Shown here: positions 46,346-53,516 of the stretch, one piece after another
Position numbering within the stretch: position 1 is the stretch's first letter
How the letters are laid out: each line of letters starts with the position of its first letter
DNA from: Nitrospirota bacterium
GTDB lineage: Bacteria; JACPQY01
Direction of reading: 5' to 3'
NCBI GenBank assembly: GCA_016190245.1
Contig: JACPQY010000060.1
Coordinates: forward strand, 1 to 64,000
Length of the DNA stretch: 64,000 nucleotides
Program-made: the position numbers and the translations under genes
The notes under the pieces: generated by a model
The model's database searches: none
The model's input: the letters and a program-made list of their open reading frames with translations, nothing else
What the model was told of the DNA's origin: nothing

Positions 46346-46538
46346 TACCGAGAGAGGATCTGTTTTGGGTTGACCGCGGGACGGCGGCCGACTTGAGCAC
46401 CGACCGAGGGATACGGTCAGAAGGAGGTGACCAAGTCACGGACCCCACGTGTGGGGCCCTTGGCAGCGCTGCGCAACCGAGCCAGATCGCACGCCGGAAG
46501 CCCCGGGGCTTCCGGTGAAAAACCAAGGAGGCTACACC
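46346..46538 (+). promoter_or_regulatory. structured 5' leader of flagellin 2
   Basis: About 190 nt of leader with two stable palindromes: CCCCAC-GT-GTGGGG (46443-46456) and a perfect 22-bp palindrome 46494-46515 whose arms are CCGGAAGCCCC and GGGGCTTCCGG. The second ends 10 nt before the AAGGAGG ribosome site (46525-46531). Such hairpins can stabilise a highly expressed flagellin mRNA or control its translation. Confidence 0.5.
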
Positions 46539-47447
46539 ATGGGCACAAGGATCAACACCAACGTTGGTGGACTGCTCGCCACGTTGAACCTGAACAAGAA
46601 CTTCTCGTCGGCTCAGCTCTCGATCGAGCGGCTCTCATCGGGCCTCCGGATCGTGCGGCCGGCCGACGACGTGGCGGCGCTGGCGCTGTCCACCACCTTC
46701 CGCGCCGATGTCGCGGGATTCACCCAGTCCGCCCGCAACGCCGCGGACGGGGTCAACCTCATCCAAACGGCGGACTCGGCGGCGTCCACCATCGTTGACA
46801 CCCTCAACAATATTCGCTCGCTGGCGCTCCAGGCCACGAACGGCACGGTCGATTCGGCCGCCCGGCTGAGTATCGGCGCCGAGTTCACCCAGCTCAAGAG
46901 CGAGGTCCAGCGAGTCATCAGCACTACGAAGTACGGCGAGATTTCTCTTCTGGCGACCACGAACTCAGCGGGGGGGAGCGGCTCCGCCGGCAAGCTCGCC
47001 GCGGACGTGACCCTCGCCGGGCTCAAGTTCGCCCTGGGCCCCGCGGCGGAGACCCTGATGCCGTTTGTCTTCTCCAACGGCGTCTCCTCCGTGGAGGCCT
47101 CGCTGCGGGGCGGGACGACCGCCGGCAGCTCCGAGGTTCTCCAGTTCGGAACGATGACGTCCGTCTCCGCGGCCAAGAGCGTGATCACGGCCGTGGATAG
47201 CGCGATCCGTTCGATGTCGATGTTCCGCGGCGCCCTGGGCGGCGCGCAGGCCACGCTGGCGACCGCGCAGAGCACGGACGAGACGACGAGCGCCAACCTG
47301 CAGGCCACCCTCTCGCAGATTCAGGATGTGGACTTCGCGACTGAAGTGGCGAACTTCACGAGCAAGTCGATCCTGGTTCAGGCGAGCATGGCATTCCTGG
47401 CGCAGTCCAACCTGCTCCAGCAGAGCGTTCTTACGCTTCTCGGTTAG
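46539..47447 (+). CDS. flagellin 2
   Basis: A 302-aa flagellin starting MGTRINTNVGGLLATLNLNK, with SSGLRIVRPADDVAALAL and the C-terminal AMAFLAQ-type helix ending QQSVLTLLG. The middle is short (no D2/D3). It is nearly identical to flagellin 3 through both termini and much of the middle, so one is a recent duplicate or they are kept alike by gene conversion. ATG 46539 follows AAGGAGG; longer in-frame starts lie in the leader. An intrinsic terminator follows at 47473. Confidence 0.97.
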   Translation: MGTRINTNVGGLLATLNLNKNFSSAQLSIERLSSGLRIVRPADDVAALALSTTFRADVAGFTQSARNAADGVNLIQTADSAASTIVDTLNNIRSLALQATNGTVDSAARLSIGAEFTQLKSEVQRVISTTKYGEISLLATTNSAGGSGSAGKLAADVTLAGLKFALGPAAETLMPFVFSNGVSSVEASLRGGTTAGSSEVLQFGTMTSVSAAKSVITAVDSAIRSMSMFRGALGGAQATLATAQSTDETTSANLQATLSQIQDVDFATEVANFTSKSILVQASMAFLAQSNLLQQSVLTLLG

Positions 47448-47472
47448 ACCCGACCCACGTCGGGAGCCCCTC

Positions 47473-47510
47473 GGCCCCCCGCCACTGGAGTGGTGGGGGG
47501 CCTTTCTTTT
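47473..47510 (+). terminator. intrinsic terminator of flagellin 2
   Basis: A long GC-rich stem, GGCCCCCCGCCACT pairing with AGTGGTGGGGGGCC (one mismatch), is followed by TTTCTTTT. It starts 25 nt after the stop codon. This is the clearest rho-independent terminator in the window. Confidence 0.9.
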
Positions 47511-47560
47511 AGGCGAGTGGGAGATTATCTTGAGGGTGTCATCTAACTTATCGATTTCAC

Positions 47561-47587
47561 TAAAGTTTTAATGGATTCTCCCGATGT
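47561..47587 (+). promoter_or_regulatory. sigma-28 promoter of flagellin 3
   Basis: -35 TAAA (47561-47564), 15-nt spacer beginning GTTTT, -10 CCCGATGT (47580-47587). A second CCGAT starts 9 nt after the first (47590), within TCCGATAA. The flagellin start is about 360 nt downstream. Confidence 0.8.
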
Positions 47588-47599
47588 GTCCGATAAGGG

Positions 47600-47746
47600 A
47601 TGCTTATCAATCTGGAAGCGGTCACTCCTGGGGCAAACCGCGTGTTGTTGGATGCCCTGTTGCTGGTCACGGTCTTGGCCGGCGCAGCCGCCGCCTTCGG
47701 CTCGCTCATGCTCCTGGGGATGCGCTCCGGAACGGAGGGGAGGTGA
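47600..47746 (+). CDS. possible 48-aa membrane peptide in the flagellin 3 leader
   Basis: An open frame from ATG 47600 to TGA 47744-47746. Its third codon positions are strongly G/C, as in the real genes here. The product begins MLINLEAVTPGANRV and continues into one hydrophobic span (LLDALLLVTVLAGAAAAFG), ending in a short basic tail. The ATG lies about 6 nt after the predicted transcription start, so it would be leaderless, and no ribosome site is seen. It may be a real small protein, a leader peptide or chance. Confidence 0.35.
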   Translation: MLINLEAVTPGANRVLLDALLLVTVLAGAAAAFGSLMLLGMRSGTEGR

Positions 47747-47944
47747 AGGACCACTACTGAGGGCAGGTCAGCCCGAGGAGGGCTTGCCCCTCCCGGTGCC
47801 TGGGGAAATCCCGGGTACCACCCCAAAACGTAGAGACGAACGCTGATTCATGGCGGGCCAGGGAACCCGCGCCAGCGTTCAAGGAAGAACCGCCGGTCGT
47901 CCGTCGGCCACGGGAGGCCGGAGGTAAACCAAGGAGGAAACACC
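47747..47944 (+). promoter_or_regulatory. structured leader immediately upstream of flagellin 3
   Basis: Contains an inverted repeat GAACGCTG (47838-47845) / CAGCGTTC (47873-47880) enclosing a second stem GCGGG/CCCGC, then a GC-rich region and the AAGGAGG ribosome site. The arrangement (folded element, then Shine-Dalgarno) parallels the flagellin 2 leader but with different sequence. Confidence 0.45.
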
Positions 47945-48853
47945 ATGGGCACAAGGATCAACACCAACGTTGGCGCACTCATGGCCACGTTGAATCTGAA
48001 CAAGAACTTCTCGTCGGCTCAGCTCTCCATTGAGCGGCTCTCATCGGGCCTGCGGATCGTTCGGCCGGCCGACGACGTGGCGGCGCTGGCGCTTTCGACC
48101 AGCTTCCGCGCAGACGTGGCGGGCTTCGCTCAGTCCGCGCGCAACGCCGCGGATGCCGCCACGCTCATCCAGACCGCCGACTCGGCGGCGTCCACCATCG
48201 TGGACACGCTCAACACCATCCGCTCGCTGGCTCTCCAGGCCACGAACGGCACGGTGGACTCGGCTGCCCGCCTGAGTATCGGCACGGAGTTCACGCAACT
48301 CAAGAGCGAGGTCCAGCGCGTCATCACCACCACGAAGTACGGCGAGATTACCCTTCTCGCCACGACGAACTCCGCGGGCGGGACCGGCTCCGCCGGGAGG
48401 CTCGCCACGAACGTTACCCTCGCCGGGCTCAAGTTCGCCCTGGGCCCAGGAGCCGAGGTGCTCATGCCGTTCACGTTCGCCAATGGCGTTTCCTCCGTGG
48501 AGGCATCGTTGCGCGGCGGGACGACCGCCGGCAGCTCCGAGGTTCTCCAGTTCGGGACCATGACGTCCGTTTCCGCGGCCAAGAGCGTGATCACGGCCGT
48601 GGACAGCGCCATCCGCTCGATGTCGATGTTCCGGGGCGCCCTGGGCGGTACGCAAGCAACGGTGTTGACTGCCCAGAGCACGGACGAGACGACGACCGCC
48701 AACCTGCAGGCGACGCTCTCGCTGATTCAGGATGTGGACTTCGCGACTGAAGTCTCCAACTTCACGAGCAAGTCCATCCTGACGCAGGCAGGCATGGCGT
48801 TCTTGGCGCAGGCCAACGTGCTGCAGCAGACGGTTCTCACGCTTCTCGGATAG
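47945..48853 (+). CDS. flagellin 3
   Basis: A 302-aa flagellin, paralog of flagellin 2 with the same start MGTRINTNVGALMATLNLNK. It has the same short middle and the end AGMAFLAQANVLQQTVLTLLG in two conserved blocks. Differences from flagellin 2 are scattered single residues. ATG 47945 follows AAGGAGG. It is followed by a stable hairpin at 48871. FliD and FliS genes are next, giving a filament-assembly block. Confidence 0.97.
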   Translation: MGTRINTNVGALMATLNLNKNFSSAQLSIERLSSGLRIVRPADDVAALALSTSFRADVAGFAQSARNAADAATLIQTADSAASTIVDTLNTIRSLALQATNGTVDSAARLSIGTEFTQLKSEVQRVITTTKYGEITLLATTNSAGGTGSAGRLATNVTLAGLKFALGPGAEVLMPFTFANGVSSVEASLRGGTTAGSSEVLQFGTMTSVSAAKSVITAVDSAIRSMSMFRGALGGTQATVLTAQSTDETTTANLQATLSLIQDVDFATEVSNFTSKSILTQAGMAFLAQANVLQQTVLTLLG

Positions 48854-48870
48854 TCCTCTCCCCTCACTTC

Positions 48871-48906
48871 GCCGCGCCGGGCAGGCCAACAGCCGCCCGG
48901 CGCGGC
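48871..48906 (+). terminator. strong hairpin after flagellin 3
   Basis: A 12-bp stem GCCGCGCCGGGC / GCCCGGCGCGGC with a 12-nt loop begins 18 nt after the stop codon. No T-tract follows. It probably protects the mRNA 3' end or causes partial termination. Confidence 0.5.
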
Positions 48907-49022
48907 CCCGTACCCGCCTGTCCGCCACGGGCGGACGGCGCGGGCAGGTGCAGCCCCGAATCCCATTCGGGGCCATGCACGGGGCGCGGCCCTCTCGGTC
49001 GCACCCAACCTCGAACCCGTTC
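48907..49022. repeat. hairpin-rich intergenic segment, relative of repeat B
   Basis: Includes GTCCGCC-ACG-GGCGGAC and a 9-bp stem GCCCCGAAT/ATTCGGGGC (48953-48973) followed by CATGCACGGGGC. The GGGGCCATGCA word is shared with repeat B1 (41541-41614), but the stem sequence is different. It lies just before the fliD promoter. Confidence 0.45.
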
Positions 49023-49049
49023 TTAAGTTCCGCGCAGAACTACCGATAC
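49023..49049 (+). promoter_or_regulatory. sigma-28 promoter of fliD
   Basis: -35 TTAA (49023-49026), 15-nt spacer beginning GTT, -10 ACCGATAC (49042-49049). The fliD start codon lies 172 nt downstream; no convincing gene is seen in that leader. Confidence 0.78.
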
Positions 49050-49221
49050 CGCTAAGAGAGTCGCACTCATGTCCATGGAGGGACACCATGAATGGAAGCA
49101 AGCGGGATCGGGCAGTCGCCCGGAAAACCCCGCCTAGAGAACTCGTTAGAGAGAGCAGGGTCAGCCACCCGAGATTCGGGAGTCGGGATCTCCGGGGCGA
49201 GGCCCGGCGCCAGGGGGAATC

Positions 49222-51045
49222 ATGAGCGGTCGTATCACCGTCACGGGGCTGGTCTCGGGGATAGATTTCGAATCCATCATCACTCAACTCATGCAGATTG
49301 AGCGTGACACGCGCATCACGCCTATCGAGGAGTCCATTGCGGAGAACGATGCAAAGATCTCCGCCCTCGAGCAATACAACTCCCTTATCAGCTCGGTCCG
49401 CTCGGCGGCAGGAAAACTCAACACCATCTCAGGTTCGCGCCCGAAGACCGGCACCAGCAGCGACACGAACAAGATCCGTGTCACCTCGGTGGGCACGAAC
49501 GCGATCCAGGGCGCATACTCGGTGACCCAGGCCCGCAAGCTCGCGCAGGGTGAAATGCTGGCTTCCAAGTCTGGGGCAAGCGGGTCGGACATCACTCAAG
49601 AGGTCCACACCTTCGCCATCCGCTCGAACGGGCTCACGCGGACGGTCTCCACCGTGGATTTCACGAACATCGCCGAGGCCAGTCAGCTCACTCAACTCGC
49701 CACGGACATCAACCAGGATGCCGGTGACATCGTGACTGCCTATGTGGTGAACGACGGCCTCGGCGACGCTCGCCTCGTAGTCCAGTCCAAAGTCACCGGC
49801 TCAACCTTGGATGGCGGCGACACGGCCGGCAAGGGCAATCTGGGTGATGTGTCGTTCTCCATCAACGCGGGCACCTCACTCGTGATGATGCAGAACCTCG
49901 GCCTGGTCACCGGCGCGTACGCCGGCGGCGCGCTCACCACGGACGCCCAGGAAGCGAACGTCATCCAGGACAACTACGACCTGTCCATCTCGGTCGGCTC
50001 CGTCAGCTTCCAGTTCGATTCCAACACCGTCAGCACCCTCATCCCGGGCGTTTCCCTCGAATTCCTGAGCACGTTCAACAGCGGCACCGTCACGGTGACG
50101 GTCAACAACGACACGGCCACGCTCCAGTCCAACATTCAGGCCCTCGTGGACGCCTACAATGCCATGGCGACGTTCTACTCGCAGCAGGTCGCGTTCGACG
50201 AAGACACCGAGACCGCAGGGATTCTCCAGTCGGACACGGCCGTGCGGACCATGAAGGACGTCGTGGCCAACGCGCTCGGGCTGGACGTAGTCAGCCAGCC
50301 CGTCAACTACCGCTCGGTCGCGGACATCGGGATCAAGTTCCTAAGGGACGGGCAGCTTGACTTCGACACCTCGAAACTCGCCACGGCCATGGCCTCCAGC
50401 TTCAACGACGTGGGCGAGTTGTTCCGGGGATTCAAGTTCACAAGCGACAATTTCGATCCGAACGCCGCTGGTCTCTCCCTCGGCGATGTCACAGGGATGA
50501 GTTTCAAGATCAACGGAATCTCCCTCGGCGTCGGAGGAGTGGTTTCGGGAGCCACGAACAGGGACCAGCTCAACTCCCTCCGGGATCTCATCAACGAAGA
50601 CGGGCGCGGGATCCTCCAGGCCAAGGTCGTGGACCAGCCTGACGGTTCGATCCGGCTTGTCCTGTACGGCGACAGCATTCTGTTCGATGAGAACGTCATG
50701 AGCCTCAGCGCGGGCGGCTCCTCCGTGGCGGTAGGGTTTGTCTCGACTCTGAACGCCTCCACCACGCCCAAGAATCCCTCGTCGGCGGTCGGCTCCGCGA
50801 TGGAAGACATGCTCAAGGATCTCATAGACGGCACGGGTACAGCCGGCGGCATCATCCAGTCGGAGCTTGACGAGCTGGATGCGATCAACCAGCGCAACGA
50901 GGAGCGGATCGAGGAGCAGGAGGAGATCATCGACAACATCGAGGCGCGGCTCCGTGCGAAGTTCACGGCGTTGGAGGCGTCTTTGGCCCAGATGCAGTCG
51001 CAAGGGGACTTCATCTCGAGCATCCTTGGCTCCAGCGGCGGATAA
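49222..51045 (+). CDS. fliD: flagellar hook-associated protein 2 (filament cap) FliD
   Basis: A 607-aa protein. The canonical FliD start is present (RITVTGLVSGIDFESIITQLM), then a coiled region (IEESIAENDAKISALEQYNS) and YSVTQARKLAQGEML. The C-terminal region has ALVDAYNAMATFYSQQ, ADIGIKFLRDGQLDFDTSKL and a long coiled-coil end (ERIEEQEEIIDNIEARLRAK). It forms the cap under which flagellin folds. ATG 49222 follows CAGGGGG. Its partner FliS is encoded next. Confidence 0.93.
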   Translation: MSGRITVTGLVSGIDFESIITQLMQIERDTRITPIEESIAENDAKISALEQYNSLISSVRSAAGKLNTISGSRPKTGTSSDTNKIRVTSVGTNAIQGAYSVTQARKLAQGEMLASKSGASGSDITQEVHTFAIRSNGLTRTVSTVDFTNIAEASQLTQLATDINQDAGDIVTAYVVNDGLGDARLVVQSKVTGSTLDGGDTAGKGNLGDVSFSINAGTSLVMMQNLGLVTGAYAGGALTTDAQEANVIQDNYDLSISVGSVSFQFDSNTVSTLIPGVSLEFLSTFNSGTVTVTVNNDTATLQSNIQALVDAYNAMATFYSQQVAFDEDTETAGILQSDTAVRTMKDVVANALGLDVVSQPVNYRSVADIGIKFLRDGQLDFDTSKLATAMASSFNDVGELFRGFKFTSDNFDPNAAGLSLGDVTGMSFKINGISLGVGGVVSGATNRDQLNSLRDLINEDGRGILQAKVVDQPDGSIRLVLYGDSILFDENVMSLSAGGSSVAVGFVSTLNASTTPKNPSSAVGSAMEDMLKDLIDGTGTAGGIIQSELDELDAINQRNEERIEEQEEIIDNIEARLRAKFTALEASLAQMQSQGDFISSILGSSGG

Positions 51046-51121
51046 GGCGCTCCCTGAGACGCACGATGACGGCCTCGCACGTAAGATTCAGCAAAATCGC
51101 CATGTTGCCCCGGGACGGGCT

Positions 51122-51148
51122 TCAAGTGGTTTGGATTCCGGCCGATGA
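51122..51148 (+). promoter_or_regulatory. sigma-28 promoter of fliS
   Basis: -35 TCAA (51122-51125), 15-nt spacer beginning GTGG, -10 GCCGATGA (51141-51148). It lies in the 163-nt gap between fliD and fliS, so fliS can be transcribed independently. Confidence 0.75.
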
Positions 51149-51208
51149 TATGGTAAGTATGGAAAGGGTGGCAGTTGAAGAGCACGTGATGTTGAGGGAG
51201 GTGCGCTG

Positions 51209-51601
51209 ATGCCCTTCGATCCCCTCCAGGCATATCGCCAAGCGTCGATCAACACCGCGCAGCAGGGCCAGCTCATTCTGATGATGTACGAGGGCGCGAT
51301 GAACCACCTCAAGATGGCCAAGGAGAAGATGGTTCAGAAAGACATCGCGGAAAAAGGCAAGCACCTCACCAAGGTGATCAGCATCATCTCGGCACTCAAC
51401 ATGGCCCTCAACGAGGAGGCTGGCGGGGAGATCGCCAAGAACCTGCGCTCCCTCTATTTCTTCATGACCCGCCACCTCACCGAGGCCAATATCCAGAATT
51501 CGCCCAAGCATCTCGACGACGTCCTCAAGGTCCTCAACACGCTCTACGACGGCTGGCGCACGATCATCGTCGAGAGGCGTCACGAGCTGCCCGCGAGCTG
51601 A
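51209..51601 (+). CDS. fliS: flagellin export chaperone FliS
   Basis: A 130-aa four-helix protein. AYRQASINTAQQGQLILMMYEGAMNHL is the family's N-terminal signature in pieces. Then come KVISIISALNMALNEEAGGEIAKNL, LYFFMTRHLTEANI and KVLNTLYDGWRTI. FliS binds the disordered C-terminus of flagellin and stops premature polymerisation. The mini-flagellin at 41641 keeps just that C-terminal segment. ATG 51209 follows GAGGGAGG. Confidence 0.95.
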   Translation: MPFDPLQAYRQASINTAQQGQLILMMYEGAMNHLKMAKEKMVQKDIAEKGKHLTKVISIISALNMALNEEAGGEIAKNLRSLYFFMTRHLTEANIQNSPKHLDDVLKVLNTLYDGWRTIIVERRHELPAS

Positions 51602-51669
51602 TCGCTCGCTGCCGCGCCGAGACCCGGCGGCCGCGGCCTGCCTCCCGGGCCGTCTCTCCCCGCGCGAAA

Positions 51670-51689
51670 GCGAGGGTGCAATCCCTCGC
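51670..51689 (+). terminator. hairpin after fliS
   Basis: GCGAGGG-TGCAAT-CCCTCGC, extendable by CCCCGCGCG / CGCGCGGGG arms outside it. It lies 69 nt after the fliS stop, just upstream of the sigma-54 activator gene. No U-run follows. Confidence 0.45.
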
Positions 51690-51710
51690 GCGGGGGGCTA
51701 GAATCCGAGC

Positions 51711-53075
51711 ATGTCTGCCAGGGTCCTGCTGGCCATTGCCGACGACGAGAGCCGCGAGCGCGTGAAGGCCTCGCTCCAGGGCGAGGACATTGAAACGGAA
51801 GATGCGACGTCATGGCCTTCCCTCGTCCAGCGCACCGGCGACTTTGCGCTCTACGTGCTGGATTCCGAGCTGCCGGGCGCCGCTTTTCCGGACACGATCC
51901 GGGAGTTGCAGAGCATTGACACCGAGGGCGGCGTCATCATCGTGCTCGGCCCCGACGACACCGAGAAAGCCGTCGAGGCCATGCGGCAGGGGGCCGAGGA
52001 CTACCTGGCCGTGCCTTTCCGGAGCGAGTCTGAGGTGGCCTTGCGCCTCAAGCGCGGATTGCTTCAGAGCCGGATGCGCAAGGAACTCGAGAATCTGAAG
52101 GAATCGCTTCACAAGCGTTTTCAGCTCGACGGGATGCTGGGCAAGTCGAAGGCCATGCAGGAGATCTTCCGCGGCGTGATGAAGATCGCCCCCACCGAGG
52201 CCACCGTTCTCATCACGGGCGAGAGCGGAACCGGTAAGGAGCTGTTTGCGCGAACCGTGCATTTCAACAGCCTGAGGGCGGACCGGAAGTTCGTGGCCGT
52301 GGATTGCGGTGCCCTCACGGAGACCCTCCTCACCAGCGAGTTGTTCGGCCATGAACGGGGTGCGTTTACCGGCGCCATCCGTGCGCGCAAGGGATTGTTC
52401 GAGGAGGCCCAGGGAGGCACGATTTTTCTCGACGAGATCGGGAACACGTCGGTCGGGTTCCAGGTCAAGATGCTGCGCGTGCTCGAAGAGAAACGGATCC
52501 AGCGCGTCGGCAGCACCACGACCATCCCCGTGGACGTGCGTGTCATCGCGGCCACGAATCGAAACATTGAGCAGGCCGTGACGGCCGGGTCGTTCCGCGA
52601 GGATCTCTACTACCGCCTCAATGTCTTCGAACTTCACCTGCCGCCCCTTCGGGAACGGCCCGAGGACGTGCCGCTCCTGGCCTCCCACTTTCTGAAGCTC
52701 TTCTCGGACAAGATGAACAAGAACATAGGGCGCTTCACGGAGTCGGCCCTGAAGAGGATCCTCGACTACCCTTGGCCGGGCAATGTCCGCGAACTGGAGA
52801 ATGCGATCGAACGGGCGGTGGTCCTCTGCGAGAAGGACGAGATCGAGGAGACGCTGCTCCCCCTGGTCGTCCAGGGAGGGCTCTCGCCGGCCGGCGTGCT
52901 CGAGATGTTCAGCCAGCCCTGGCACACCGCCCACGAGAGGTTCGACACGGAGTACCTGCGCCGCGTGCTGGACCAATGCGGGTGGAACATTACGAGGGCG
53001 GCGGACGCGGCCCATATTCCCAGGCAGACGATCCACTACAAAATCAGGAAGTATGGCCTTAGGTCGAGTTCCTGA
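51711..53075 (+). CDS. sigma-54-dependent response regulator (NtrC/FlrC family)
   Basis: A 454-aa protein with three domains. A receiver (residues 1-115) has Asp11/Asp12 and the likely phospho-acceptor Asp51 (VLDSELPG). The AAA+ domain carries Walker A GESGTGKE, the sigma-54 contact loop GAFTGAI, Walker B GGTIFLDEIG and DLYYRLNVFELHLPPLRER. A C-terminal Fis-type HTH has NITRAADAAHIPRQTIHYKI. Such proteins control middle flagellar genes (FleR/FlrC). The position after fliS supports that role. No cognate kinase gene is in the window. Confidence 0.88.
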   Translation: MSARVLLAIADDESRERVKASLQGEDIETEDATSWPSLVQRTGDFALYVLDSELPGAAFPDTIRELQSIDTEGGVIIVLGPDDTEKAVEAMRQGAEDYLAVPFRSESEVALRLKRGLLQSRMRKELENLKESLHKRFQLDGMLGKSKAMQEIFRGVMKIAPTEATVLITGESGTGKELFARTVHFNSLRADRKFVAVDCGALTETLLTSELFGHERGAFTGAIRARKGLFEEAQGGTIFLDEIGNTSVGFQVKMLRVLEEKRIQRVGSTTTIPVDVRVIAATNRNIEQAVTAGSFREDLYYRLNVFELHLPPLRERPEDVPLLASHFLKLFSDKMNKNIGRFTESALKRILDYPWPGNVRELENAIERAVVLCEKDEIEETLLPLVVQGGLSPAGVLEMFSQPWHTAHERFDTEYLRRVLDQCGWNITRAADAAHIPRQTIHYKIRKYGLRSSS

Positions 53076-53220
53076 ACGGCAAGGGGCAAAGTGCAGGGGG
53101 CAAGGAGGGTCGAGCCGGAAAGCTGTTTTGGCGTGCCCGACCGACTTGAGTGGCTGCGGGTCGGAGCCGTCGCGACCCCTTTACACTTTACTCTTTACCC
53201 TTTACTCTTGGCGCAGCCGT
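53076..53220. repeat. intergenic region with tandem 'ttta..ctt' repeats
   Basis: Around 53180-53211 the words TTTACACTTTACTCTTTACCC form short tandem repeats. About 53079-53108 carries a purine-rich GGCAAGGGGCAAAGTGCAG stretch that is partly complementary to them. This is a low-complexity repeat just upstream of tRNA-Ala. No gene is seen. Confidence 0.4.
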
Positions 53221-53296
53221 GGGGCTGTAGCTCAGTTGGGAGAGCGGCCGCTTGGCGTGCGGCAGGTCAGCGGTTCAAATCCGCTCAGCTCCACCA
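53221..53296 (+). tRNA. tRNA-Ala (anticodon GGC), CCA encoded
   Basis: Acceptor GGGGCTG pairs with CAGCTCC (one G-T pair). Anticodon arm GCCGC-TTGGCGT-GCGGC has GGC, and the T-arm is CGGTTCAAATCCG. Unlike the other tRNAs in this window the 3' CCA is encoded (53294-53296). Confidence 0.93.
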
Positions 53297-53367
53297 CCGT
53301 TGTTAGAAAACATGAATCATCGACCAACCCCGATGGCGAAACAGACATATCGCGTCCCGCCCCTTGA

Positions 53368-53400
53368 GCCGGAGTGGCGGAACTGGCAGACGCGTCCCGC
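53368..53400 (+). pseudogene. truncated tRNA-Leu 5' half
   Basis: GCCGGAGTGGCGGAACTGGCAGACGCG-like bases match the acceptor and D-arm of a leucine tRNA, then stop without anticodon arm or 3' half. A direct repeat CGCGTCCCGC lies just before (53351-53360) and at the end (53391-53400) of the fragment. The intact tRNA-Leu starts 8 nt later and shares GGCGGAA.TGGCAGACGCG. Confidence 0.6.
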
Positions 53401-53408
53401 ACCTTCTT

Positions 53409-53489
53409 GCCGCGATGGCGGAATGGCAGACGCGCACGGCTTAGGACCGTGTGGGGTAACCCATGGGGGTTCGAGTCCCCCTCGCGGCA
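53409..53489 (+). tRNA. tRNA-Leu (anticodon TAG)
   Basis: An 81-nt class II tRNA. Acceptor GCCGCGA pairs exactly with TCGCGGC. Anticodon arm CACGG-CTTAGGA-CCGTG has TAG. It has a long variable arm and T-arm GGGGTTCGAGTCCCC. CCA is not encoded. Confidence 0.95.
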
Positions 53490-53516
53490 CTCGTGAGGCC
53501 GCGTAGGCACAAGCCG

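Noticed and set aside
49092-49301. Small gene in the fliD leader
   Set aside because: The frame overlaps the FliD start in another frame, has Arg/Gly-rich composition and shows no hydrophobic or domain signal.
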